Shown here: positions 1-6,420 of the stretch, in pieces | How the letters are laid out: the number at the start of each line of letters is the position of its first letter | Numbering within the stretch: position 1 is the first letter of the stretch | Source of the DNA: DASPTB01 sp035623615 | GTDB lineage: Bacteria; Actinomycetota; UBA4738 | DNA length: 7,498 bases | NCBI GenBank assembly: GCA_035623615.1 | Contig: DASPTB010000244.1 | Span: 1 to 7,498, forward strand | Direction: 5' to 3' | The notes under the pieces: model-generated | What the model was told of the DNA's origin: nothing | Databases searched by the model: none | What the model saw: only the letters and a program-made list of their open reading frames with translations | Translations under genes and position numbers: made by a program

Positions 1-844
1 GCGCCGAGTACACGACGAGATTGAAGTCGGGGTCGCCTGCCGCGTACCGGAGGCGACCGAGGATCGTACGCATCATGCCCGCGAGGGCGGGGACGTGGTC
101 ATCGTGAAGCGTGCCGAACGACGACTGATGGGCGGTCGGCAGGATCCAGGTCTCGAAGGGGCTCTTGCTCGCGAACGGACAGAAGGCGATGAACCCGTCC
201 GTCTCGTCGACGACGCGAACGCCGGCCGAGCGCTCGGTCTCGACCACGTCGTCGTAGACGCTTCGCCCTGTCGCGTCGAAGTAGCGCATCGAGACGTTCA
301 GCGCGTGCATCCACTGCGGCGGGTACACGGGAACGGCGACGATCTGGGAGTGGGGGTGCAGCAGCGACGTCCCTGCGCCCACGCCGAAGTTCTTGAACAC
401 GATGACCGCGCGGATCTCGTGCCGCCGGTGCAGCGCCCGGTATCGCTCACGCCACACCTCCAGCATCGCGGCCGTCGTCTCGACCGGCAGCTCGTCCAGG
501 CGCGCGTCGTGTCGCGGCGACTCGACCACGACCTCGTGCGCGCCGCGGCCGCGCATCTCCTGGAACGGCCCGTCGCCGTCGCGGTTCTCGCTCCCGTCCG
601 GGGAGACCGCGGGGTACAGGTTCGGGAACACGCGTAGCTCCCAGGGCCGGCCCGTGTCCGCGGGCGGGAGGCGGAGGATTTCGGGCGGTGTCTGGTGCTC
701 GTTGCCGGGACAGAACGGACAGGCCGGGTCGCGCTCGACACGCGCCGCGCGCCCCTCGGCGCGCGGCGCGTGGGGCCGGTCGAACCGCCGCGGCGCCAGG
801 ATGACCCACTCGTTGCTGGTCGGGTCCCGGCGAAAGATCGACAT
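1..844 (-). CDS. galT: Galactose-1-phosphate uridylyltransferase, N-terminal 281 residues (3' end outside window)
   Basis: Leloir-pathway enzyme that exchanges UMP between UDP-glucose and galactose-1-phosphate in the cytoplasm. Reading the minus strand from ATG at 844 gives an uninterrupted frame to the left edge. Visible HIT-superfamily GalT signatures are CPFCPGNE at residues 42-49, VFPNLYPAV at 72-80, GAHEVVVESPRHD at 101-113, and HPHSQ at 163-167. By family comparison C42, C45, H103 and H163 match the zinc ligands of E. coli GalT, and H165 is the uridylylated nucleophile. FASKSPFETWILP near residues 204-216 is the second-domain signature. The visible part ends at NLVVYSA; the family is usually about 330-350 residues, so some 50-70 residues are missing. 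No Shine-Dalgarno precedes the ATG, but a TACCAT hexamer sits 8 nt upstream. The start fits the family's short leader before WVILAPRR. The gene is divergent from the CoA-transferase gene. Confidence 0.95.
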   Translation of the reverse strand, partial: MSIFRRDPTSNEWVILAPRRFDRPHAPRAEGRAARVERDPACPFCPGNEHQTPPEILRLPPADTGRPWELRVFPNLYPAVSPDGSENRDGDGPFQEMRGRGAHEVVVESPRHDARLDELPVETTAAMLEVWRERYRALHRRHEIRAVIVFKNFGVGAGTSLLHPHSQIVAVPVYPPQWMHALNVSMRYFDATGRSVYDDVVETERSAGVRVVDETDGFIAFCPFASKSPFETWILPTAHQSSFGTLHDDHVPALAGMMRTILGRLRYAAGDPDFNLVVYSA

Positions 845-908
845 GGCACGAGATGGTAGCCCGTGCTCGGGGCGGCCTCGCGATGGCCGTGGCAGAATCC
901 GGCGTGGG
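845..908. promoter_or_regulatory. Divergent intergenic region between galT and the CoA-transferase gene
   Basis: This 64-bp gap must hold the 5' control of both divergent genes, unless the plus gene is transcribed from inside galT. On the minus strand TACCAT (858 to 853) lies 8 nt before the galT ATG and fits a TANNNT -10 element. On the plus strand CAGAAT (893-898) lies 10 nt before the ATG at 909. I found no convincing -35 box for either and no Shine-Dalgarno for either gene. The assignment as a promoter region rests mainly on gene orientation. Confidence 0.4.
873..889. repeat. Short inverted repeat, operator-like
   Basis: CGGCC and GGCCG form perfect 5-bp arms around a 7-nt spacer that itself contains the palindrome TCGCGA. 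It lies 19 bp before the CoA-transferase start and 28 bp before the galT start, so a bound regulator could reach both. In DNA this GC-rich, such an arm length can arise by chance. Confidence 0.25.
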
Positions 909-2111
909 ATGCGGCCGCTCGACGGGATCCGCGTGGTGGAGGTGGGGCAGTATATCGCCGGCCCCTACTGCGCCATGCTGCTCGCCGATCAAGGGGCGGA
1001 GGTCGTAAAGGTCGAGCGCCCCGGCGCCGGCGACCCTCGGCGTGGTTACGACCCGCTCGTGGAGAAGGACGACCACCGCACGAGCGGAGGGTTCGTTCCC
1101 TACAACCGCAACAAGAAGAGCGTGACGATCGACCTGCGGGCCGAGGAGGGAGCCGGCCTGTTCCGAGGCCTGCTCGCGACGGCGGACGTGCTCGTCGAGA
1201 ACCTTCGTCCCGGGGCGCTCGGGGAGGCCGGGCTCGGCGTCGAGGAGCTCCGCGAGGCGTACCCGCGCCTCGTGTACTGCGCGATCAGTGGATACGGCCG
1301 GGCGCGGGGCTTCGAGGGCCCGTACACGGATCGCCGGGCCTTCGACACCGCCGTCCAGGCGATGAGCGGCGTGATGTCCGTGATCGGAGAAGCCGGCGGG
1401 CCGCCGTCGCCTTCGGTGTTCGGCTTCGCCGACGTCTACACGGCGGTCTTCGGTGCGACCGCGATCTGCATGGCGCTGTACGCCAGGGAGCGAACGGGGC
1501 GCGGGGCGTTCATCGACCAGGCGATGTACGACTCGTGCGTCTCATTGCTCGACCGCTCGCTGTTCCTGTACGGGTTGACGGGGCACGTGCCGACGCGCGG
1601 CCTCGACGAGTTCGCCCCGCTCGGGGCGCTGCGGGCGAGCGACGGATTCGTGGCGGTGGTCATCCCGACCGACGATATGTGGCGGAGGTTCTGCGCCGCG
1701 ATCGAGCGCCCGGACCTGCTGGACCGCGACGACGTTGCCACGGTGTTGTTGCGCTCCAAACATTTCCCAGACGTCGTGCGGCCAGAGGCGGAGGCGTGGA
1801 CGCGACAGCGCTCGCGCGCCGAGGTCGTCGCCCGGTTCGCAGAGCACGGTCTGCCCGCCGGCGAGGTCCAGACGATCGACGAGGTCTACGACTGTCCTCA
1901 GGTCGACGCCCGCGGCATGCTGATCGACGTCGAGGACCCGGCGATGGGCAGGGTTCGGCTGGCGCGTACGCCGCTGTTGTTTCCCGGTTGGGACCCGGTC
2001 CCGAAGGGCTCGGCACCGCAGCTCGGCGCCGACACGGACGAGGTTCTCGGGGCCCTGCCCGGCGTCGAGGAGTCCGACCTGGCCGCCCTGCGCTCGCGGG
2101 GGGTGATCTGA
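909..2111 (+). CDS. Family III (CaiB/BaiF) acyl-CoA transferase
   Basis: Predicted cytoplasmic enzyme of 400 residues that transfers CoA from a donor acyl-CoA to a carboxylic acid by a mixed-anhydride/thioester mechanism. Family marks are visible in order: LDGIRVVEVGQYIAGPYCA (4-22), GAEVVKVERP (29-38), YNRNKKSVTIDL (65-76), ADVLVENLRPGAL (92-104), and FADVYTAVFGA (173-183) with D175 as the likely catalytic Asp (Asp169 of formyl-CoA transferase). RERTGRGAFIDQAMYD follows at 193-208. Length matches the usual 380-430. The frame is open far upstream into galT, but ATG 909 starts exactly at the family's MxPLxGIRVVE beginning, so I use it. Stop at 2109-2111 is 4 bp before the acyl-CoA dehydrogenase. 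Substrate is unknown: carnitine, succinate, itaconate, glutarate and other acids are used by relatives, and sequence alone does not choose. Confidence 0.92.
   Translation: MRPLDGIRVVEVGQYIAGPYCAMLLADQGAEVVKVERPGAGDPRRGYDPLVEKDDHRTSGGFVPYNRNKKSVTIDLRAEEGAGLFRGLLATADVLVENLRPGALGEAGLGVEELREAYPRLVYCAISGYGRARGFEGPYTDRRAFDTAVQAMSGVMSVIGEAGGPPSPSVFGFADVYTAVFGATAICMALYARERTGRGAFIDQAMYDSCVSLLDRSLFLYGLTGHVPTRGLDEFAPLGALRASDGFVAVVIPTDDMWRRFCAAIERPDLLDRDDVATVLLRSKHFPDVVRPEAEAWTRQRSRAEVVARFAEHGLPAGEVQTIDEVYDCPQVDARGMLIDVEDPAMGRVRLARTPLLFPGWDPVPKGSAPQLGADTDEVLGALPGVEESDLAALRSRGVI
2099..2108 (+). promoter_or_regulatory. Shine-Dalgarno-like site for the acyl-CoA dehydrogenase gene
   Basis: GGGGGTGATC differs at one base from GGAGGTGATC, the full complement of a typical 16S rRNA 3' end. 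It overlaps the last codons of the CoA-transferase gene and lies 7 nt before the GTG at 2116. The GG-rich core is 12 nt from the start, a little longer than ideal. It is the only clear Shine-Dalgarno in the window and supports the GTG start and translational coupling. Confidence 0.45.
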
Positions 2112-2115
2112 CCCG

Positions 2116-3273
2116 GTGGAGTTCTCGCGCTCGGAGGACCTCGAGCAGCTCCGCCGGCAGATCCGGGACGTATGCGCGCGGTTCCCCGGCGAGTACTGGC
2201 GCGGGCTCGAGCCCGACGCCTACCCGGAGGACTTCGTCCGGGCGCTCACCGTCGGCGGGTGGCTCGGCGCGCTGATCCCGCGGGAGTACGGCGGGGCCGG
2301 GCTCGACCTGACGAGCGCCGGCGTGATCCTCGAGGAGATCAACCGCTCGGGCGGGAACGCCGCGGCCTGCCATGCGCAGATGTACACGATGGCGGCGCTC
2401 CTCAATCACGGGTCGCAGGAACAGAAGTCGACCTACCTTCCTCGGATCGCCTCCGGCGAGCTGCGGCTGCAAGCGTTCGGCGTCACCGAGCCGAGCGCGG
2501 GCTCGGAGACCACGCACATCGAGACGCGCGCCGAACGGACCGCCGGCGGCTACCGGCTGCACGGACAGAAGGTCTTCACGTCGAGGGCGCTGCAGTCCGA
2601 CCTCATGCTGGTGCTGGCGCGGACGACGCCGCTCGCGGACGTCGCCGAGCGCACCGAGGGTCTGTCGCTGTTCCTCGCCGACATCCGCGCCCCGAGCGAC
2701 CGGCTCACGATCCGGCCGCTGCCGACGATGATCAACCACCACACGACCGAGGTGTTCTTCGACGGGTTCGAGGTTCCGGACGGGGCACTCGTCGGAGAGG
2801 AGGGCAAGGGGTTTCGCCACCTGCTCGACAGCCTGAACGCCGAGCGGATACTCATCGCCTCGGAGTGCGTCGGGGACGGACGCTGGTTCGTCGAGCGCGC
2901 CGCCGAGTACGCGGGGCGGCGCGCGGTCTTCGGCCGCCCGATCGGGGCCAATCAGGGAGTCCAGTTCCCGATCGCGCGCGCGCACGCGTCCGTCGAGGCG
3001 GCGGACCTGGTGCGCTTGCGGGCCGCCTGGCGCTTCGACCAGGGGGCGTCGTGCGGTCCGGAGGCGAACATGGCGAAGCTCCTCGCCTCCGAGGCGTCGT
3101 GGGAGGCGGCCAACGCGTGCCTCGACACGCACGGCGGGTACGGATTCGTTCGCGAGTATGACGTCGAGCGCAAGTTCCGGGAGACGCGCCTCTACAGGGT
3201 CGCGCCCGTCTCGAACAACCTGATCCTCGCGTACCTCGGCGAGCGCGTCCTCGGGTTGCCCCGCTCGTACTGA
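2116..3273 (+). CDS. Acyl-CoA dehydrogenase family protein
   Basis: FAD-dependent alpha,beta-oxidation (or reverse reduction) of an acyl-CoA thioester, 385 residues, normal for the family. N-terminal helical domain includes LIPREYGGAGLD (53-64). The middle beta domain carries FGVTEPSAGSE (121-131) and GQKVFTSRA (150-158), with Phe154 where many relatives have a flavin-contacting Trp. The C-terminal helical domain carries LNAERILIASE (240-250), RRAVFGRPIG (268-277) and DTHGGYGFVREYDVER (337-352). The usual C-terminal YEGT/E catalytic motif is replaced by RVAPVSNN (361-368). By alignment with isovaleryl- and long-chain acyl-CoA dehydrogenases, Glu243 is the probable base. GTG start is chosen because it follows the upstream stop by 4 bp and gives a normal N terminus. 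Cotranscription with the CoA-transferase is near certain. It could also act as an enoyl-CoA reductase like CaiA; substrate is unknown. Confidence 0.93.
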   Translation: MEFSRSEDLEQLRRQIRDVCARFPGEYWRGLEPDAYPEDFVRALTVGGWLGALIPREYGGAGLDLTSAGVILEEINRSGGNAAACHAQMYTMAALLNHGSQEQKSTYLPRIASGELRLQAFGVTEPSAGSETTHIETRAERTAGGYRLHGQKVFTSRALQSDLMLVLARTTPLADVAERTEGLSLFLADIRAPSDRLTIRPLPTMINHHTTEVFFDGFEVPDGALVGEEGKGFRHLLDSLNAERILIASECVGDGRWFVERAAEYAGRRAVFGRPIGANQGVQFPIARAHASVEAADLVRLRAAWRFDQGASCGPEANMAKLLASEASWEAANACLDTHGGYGFVREYDVERKFRETRLYRVAPVSNNLILAYLGERVLGLPRSY

Positions 3274-3277
3274 GGGC

Positions 3278-4609
3278 TCAGCTCCTGCCGGCCTGGAATG
3301 CCTGCCAGACGTTCCGCCACTGCTGGTCGACCTGCGGGGTCAGCTCGCCGGCGACCAGCGCCTGCTGGAAGTCCTCTTCGCGCACGACCGCGTCCGGCAT
3401 CCATGGAAAGACGTACGGGAGGCCGTAGACGGTCTTCGTCGTGGTGAGCGTGTCGATGTCGGCCTGCCGTTGCGGCGGCTGGTAGCCGGTCCACGCGAAG
3501 TTGGTCATCGCGTTCTCGTACGTGACAAGCCAGTCGAGGAACGCATGCGCGAGGACCGGGTGCTGGGCGTTGGTGGGGATGGCGATCGTGTCGTTGTCGA
3601 CGCCACCCTTCTTGTCGGCCGGAAACCAGTAGCCCATCTTCTCGAAGTTGGCCATGGTCGGTTTGGGCCAGTAGCCGCCCGCCGCCACCGCGTCGCCGGA
3701 CCACGCCAGATGCAGGTAGAAGTTCCCCTTCGGGATGCCGATGTACGTGCCGTTGATGTCCACGCGAATGTCGACGGCGTCGATCATGTCGATCAGCGAC
3801 GCCTGCGCCTTGTCGAGCTCCGCCTGGTTCGCGGTGTTGAGGTCGGTGAAGCCGTTCTTCAACAGGGCCAGGCAGATGGTGTCGCGGTACTCGTCGTAGG
3901 TTCCGACCTTCCCCTTGTACGTGGGATCCCACATGATCTCCCACGGGTTGGACATCCCCGCGATGGTGGCGTCGGGAATGATGTCGCGCCGGTAGGCGAG
4001 TCCGGTCGTGTAGATCGTGTACGGGACGGTGTAGTGCCAGCCCTGGTCGTAGAACGGGTTCTGGTACGACCCCCACACGTCCGAGACGAGATGCGGGACG
4101 TACGCGTGCTGCAACGGCTGGATGAGCTTGGCGGTGACGAGCTTGCCGATCGTGTCGATCGTCGGGAAGAAGATGTCGAACTTCAGATGCGCCGTCCTCA
4201 TCTTGGCCATGGCCTCGTCCATGTTGTTGAACGTGGTGATCTGGTACTTGCAGTCGTAGTGCTTGGCGAACGCCTTGACGACGTCGAGGTTCACGTAGTC
4301 GGCCCAGTTGTAGATCTGCAGCGTGGCGCCGGTTTCGGGCGACTGCCCGGGCGGGATCGGGTCCTGCCAGAGGTGCCAGGTCACCGGGGCGTTCTGCCGG
4401 GCGATGGGATAGGGCGACCCTTTGGGCCAGTACTTGCCCGTCCCCGGGCCGTTCGCCGAGCTGACCGGCGTGGCGGTGCCCGGTTTGGTGCAGGCCGCGA
4501 GGATTGCGGCGAGGCTCGGCGTGGCGGCTGCCGCGACGGCGGACCGTTGAAGGAAGGCGCGCCGGGAGATGCCGTCCCGGTTCCATCGTTCCCGCGGATG
4601 TCCGGTCAT
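3278..4609 (-). CDS. Tat-exported lipoprotein, ABC-type polyamine-like (PotD/PotF) substrate-binding protein
   Basis: Extracytoplasmic solute-binding protein of 443 residues, predicted to hand a polyamine or similar organic cation to an ABC importer. The N terminus has a twin-arginine motif SRRAFL (15-20), a hydrophobic stretch, and lipobox LAAC with Cys40, so the mature protein should be lipid-anchored outside the membrane. After a linker of about 55 residues the binding fold begins with TLQIYNWADYV (96-106), the PotD/PotF opening. It continues with TTFNNMDEAMAKMR (125-138), FDIFFPTIDTIGKLV (144-158), YTVPYTIYTTGLAYR (193-207), WSGDAVAAGGYW (303-314) and DNDTIAIPTNAQHP (338-351). Trp102, Tyr105, Trp303 and Asp306 align roughly with ligand contacts of PotD/PotF. 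ATG 4609 is chosen because it gives a complete Tat signal; the frame stays open far upstream but only as shadow. No permease or ATPase gene is in the window. Exact ligand is unknown. Confidence 0.9.
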   Translation of the reverse strand: MTGHPRERWNRDGISRRAFLQRSAVAAAATPSLAAILAACTKPGTATPVSSANGPGTGKYWPKGSPYPIARQNAPVTWHLWQDPIPPGQSPETGATLQIYNWADYVNLDVVKAFAKHYDCKYQITTFNNMDEAMAKMRTAHLKFDIFFPTIDTIGKLVTAKLIQPLQHAYVPHLVSDVWGSYQNPFYDQGWHYTVPYTIYTTGLAYRRDIIPDATIAGMSNPWEIMWDPTYKGKVGTYDEYRDTICLALLKNGFTDLNTANQAELDKAQASLIDMIDAVDIRVDINGTYIGIPKGNFYLHLAWSGDAVAAGGYWPKPTMANFEKMGYWFPADKKGGVDNDTIAIPTNAQHPVLAHAFLDWLVTYENAMTNFAWTGYQPPQRQADIDTLTTTKTVYGLPYVFPWMPDAVVREEDFQQALVAGELTPQVDQQWRNVWQAFQAGRS

Positions 4610-4616
4610 GGTCGGG

Positions 4617-4646
4617 CTTGTAACACAGGCCCCAATTCGACCGCAA
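4617..4646 (-). promoter_or_regulatory. Weak candidate promoter for the substrate-binding protein gene
   Basis: On the minus strand TTGCGG (4646 to 4641), an 18-nt spacer and TACAAG (4622 to 4617) lie 7 nt before the ATG at 4609. The -35 matches only its TTG and the -10 lacks the final T, so this is weak. It is recorded because no Shine-Dalgarno precedes this gene and because the position repeats that of the other start-proximal hexamers in the window. Confidence 0.2.
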
Positions 4647-4665
4647 CCGAGACGGTTCAGTCGAA
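4636..4665 (-). terminator. Intercistronic hairpin at the thiamine-enzyme stop codon
   Basis: On the minus strand TTCGAC pairs with GTCGAA and, inside it, AACCG pairs with CGGTT around a TCT loop. Small unpaired TG and GCG segments separate the two stems. This gives 11 perfect base pairs in 30 nt. The 5' arm includes the last two codons and the structure spans the stop codon. Only UU then GGGG follow, so it is not a classical intrinsic terminator. It may attenuate read-through into the binding-protein gene or protect the 3' end of the upstream message. Confidence 0.45.
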
Positions 4666-6351
4666 CATGTCCACCGGCGGGCGGGCCGCCGGGTCGATCG
4701 ACGCGTCGATGAGCGTCGGCTTCGCCGACGACAGCGCGTCCGCGAACGCCTCGGCGAAGTCCTTCGAGGTGTGGACCTTGGCGCCGTCGCACCCAAGCCC
4801 GCGCGCCACGGCCGCGTAGTCGACGTCGATGTACTCGGTCTTCCCGTGGTAGCCGTAGAAGTGGTCGTTGTAGTGTCGCGACCACCCGAGCCCGCCGTTG
4901 TTCATCACGATCACCGTCACGTCGGCGCCGACGCGCGCCGCCGTCTCGAGCTCGCCCAACCCGAAGCCGATTCCCCCGTCGCCGCTGATGCAGACGACGC
5001 GACTCGACGGGGCGGCGAGCTTCGCGCCGATCGCCGCGGGAAGGCCGTACCCCATCGTTCCGTAGCCCGACGGCGTGATGAAGCGTCCCGCCGCGGGTCC
5101 CACGCGAAGGCGGTCGAGTGCCCAGACGGTCCCGTAGCCCGCGTCGGTGACCACGATGGTGGTCTCGTCGATGGCGTGCTGGATCTCGGCGAACAGGTCG
5201 TCGGCGTCGATGTACCGATCGCCGGCCGGTGCCCGGCGGGGTGAGGCGGACTCGGTGGACGCCAAGAGGTCCGATGCCCACGTCGTCGGCGAGGCCGCGT
5301 CGCCGAGCACCGTCGTCAGCGCCGCAACGCCGAGCCTGGCATCGGCGACGAGCGGGATCGAGGCGGGGAAGTTCCTGCCGATCTCGGCCCCGTCGACGTC
5401 GAGGTGGACGATGGTCTGGCGCTGCTCGGGTACCGTCCAGTTGGCCGTGGCGGCCGACCCCGTCTTGGTGCCCACGAGGAAGACGACGTCGGCATGCCGG
5501 ATGACGTCGTGCGCGACCCGGCCGCGTCCTCCGGGGCCGCCCGTGAAGCTCCCTGCGACGCCCGCCGACAGCGGGTCGAACTCGTCGAAGGCACCCTTCC
5601 CGGAGGGCGTGGTCGCGACGGGCGCCCCGAGCCGGTGCGCAAGTAAGGCAAGCTCGCCCGTGGCGCGCGAGACGAGCACCCCTCCGCCGGCGACGATCAC
5701 GGGACGCTCGGCCGAGCGCAGCAGCTCCGCCGCCCGTTCCAAACTCTCGGGGTCGGGCGCGACACGCCCCGCGGGGTACGTGGCCGGGCTGGGCGCGAGC
5801 CCCGGAACCTGCCGCGGGTCGAGGGAGACGACATCCCACGGGCAGCCGACGTACACGGGTCCCGGCCGGCCCGTCGTCGCGACGCGAAAGGCGTGCGCCG
5901 TGATGTCGGCGACTCGGGCGGGATCTTCGATCCGGCCCGCCCACTTGGTGATCGGTGCGAGCATCGCCGCTTGGTCGATGTCCTGGAGGTCGTTCTTGTG
6001 CCGGGTGCTGCCCGAGCCCTCCTCGACGAACATGACGACCGGCGTCGAGCTCGAATACGACTCCGCGAATGCCTGCACGACGTTGGTCGCGCCGACGCCC
6101 GCCACGCCGACCACGCCCGGTTTCCCGGTCACCTTGGCGTACGCGTCGGCCATGAACCCGCCCGAGCGCTCGTCCCGGATCGTGACGGGCTCGATGCGGC
6201 TGTGGACGAGCTCCGCGTGCAACGCCGACGGAGATTCCATGCCGAAGATGTGATCCACGCCGAGCGCCTCGAGTGTCTGGCGAAGCGCCGCGGCCGAGCT
6301 CGCGCACTCCGGGCCGGCGGTTGGGACGCGGTCGGCGGGAGTCTTGGGCAC
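4657..6351 (-). CDS. Thiamine-diphosphate-dependent enzyme, acetolactate synthase-like
   Basis: A 564-residue protein with the full three-domain layout of the pyruvate-oxidase/acetolactate-synthase superfamily. The N-terminal PYR domain has LEALGVDHIFGMES (27-40) and RDERSGGFMADAYAKVTG (59-76), where Glu61 is the conserved cofactor-activating Glu. DLQDIDQ (121-127) places Gln123 at the acetolactate-synthase-type Gln position. The central domain runs about 200-350 (RPVIVAGGG at 216-224). The C-terminal PP domain has GYGTMGYGLPAAIGAKLA (429-446), GDGG (457-460) and NNGG (484-487), the Mg-ThDP-binding GDG...NN motif. The start is GTG 6351, supported by a strong promoter just upstream. No Shine-Dalgarno is visible. 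No acetolactate synthase small subunit lies beside it and the post-NN segment lacks the GMVxQWQ-type motif of biosynthetic enzymes, so it is probably catabolic or specialised: a 2-oxoacid decarboxylase or carboligase. Substrate unknown. The substrate-binding protein gene follows after 47 bp. Confidence 0.9.
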   Translation of the reverse strand: MPKTPADRVPTAGPECASSAAALRQTLEALGVDHIFGMESPSALHAELVHSRIEPVTIRDERSGGFMADAYAKVTGKPGVVGVAGVGATNVVQAFAESYSSSTPVVMFVEEGSGSTRHKNDLQDIDQAAMLAPITKWAGRIEDPARVADITAHAFRVATTGRPGPVYVGCPWDVVSLDPRQVPGLAPSPATYPAGRVAPDPESLERAAELLRSAERPVIVAGGGVLVSRATGELALLAHRLGAPVATTPSGKGAFDEFDPLSAGVAGSFTGGPGGRGRVAHDVIRHADVVFLVGTKTGSAATANWTVPEQRQTIVHLDVDGAEIGRNFPASIPLVADARLGVAALTTVLGDAASPTTWASDLLASTESASPRRAPAGDRYIDADDLFAEIQHAIDETTIVVTDAGYGTVWALDRLRVGPAAGRFITPSGYGTMGYGLPAAIGAKLAAPSSRVVCISGDGGIGFGLGELETAARVGADVTVIVMNNGGLGWSRHYNDHFYGYHGKTEYIDVDYAAVARGLGCDGAKVHTSKDFAEAFADALSSAKPTLIDASIDPAARPPVDMFD

Positions 6352-6360
6352 GGTGGTGCG

Positions 6361-6390
6361 ACCCTAGGAACGCGGCGCCCGCGCTGTCAA
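6361..6390 (-). promoter_or_regulatory. Sigma70-type promoter of the thiamine-enzyme gene
   Basis: On the minus strand a perfect TTGACA -35 (6390 to 6385) is followed by an 18-nt spacer and TAGGGT (6366 to 6361), which fits the TANNNT -10 pattern. Nine nucleotides separate the -10 from the GTG start, so transcription would begin within about three bases of the start codon. It is the best promoter in the window. Confidence 0.6.
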
Positions 6391-6414
6391 GGAGACAGAG
6401 CGAGGGTCTACGAT
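6384..6414 (+). promoter_or_regulatory. Candidate promoter of the small lipoprotein gene, overlapping the divergent one
   Basis: CTGTCA (6384-6389, 4 of 6 to TTGACA), a 19-nt spacer and TACGAT (6409-6414, 4 of 6 to TATAAT) lie 6 nt before the ATG at 6421. The -35 shares five bases with the -35 of the opposite promoter, so two polymerases could not occupy both sites at once. The spacer is on the long side. Confidence 0.35.
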
Positions 6415-6420
6415 CGATTG

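Noticed and set aside
393..908. N-terminal extension of the CoA-transferase by 172 residues
   Set aside because: This stretch lies antisense to galT, has Arg/Ser-rich shadow composition, and family homology begins exactly at ATG 909.
1660..3132. A 490-residue minus-strand frame across the CoA-transferase and dehydrogenase genes
   Set aside because: It is Arg-rich shadow spanning two real genes and shows no recognisable motif.
5147..6253. A 368-residue plus-strand frame inside the thiamine-enzyme gene
   Set aside because: It is a Ser/Ala/Pro/Arg-rich antisense shadow without domain motifs, and the minus-strand gene has intact ThDP motifs throughout.
3278..6307. One continuous 1009-residue minus-strand frame suggesting a fusion of the binding protein to an upstream domain
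   Set aside because: The part upstream of 4609 is Arg-rich shadow sequence of the thiamine-enzyme gene in another frame. A complete Tat/lipobox signal begins at ATG 4609, so there is no fusion.
909..6351. Oxalate degradation locus (formyl-CoA transferase plus oxalyl-CoA decarboxylase)
   Set aside because: The CoA-transferase and a ThDP enzyme of the right size are close, but they sit on opposite strands. The ThDP enzyme has Leu122-Gln123 where oxalyl-CoA decarboxylase has its Tyr-Glu active-site pair.
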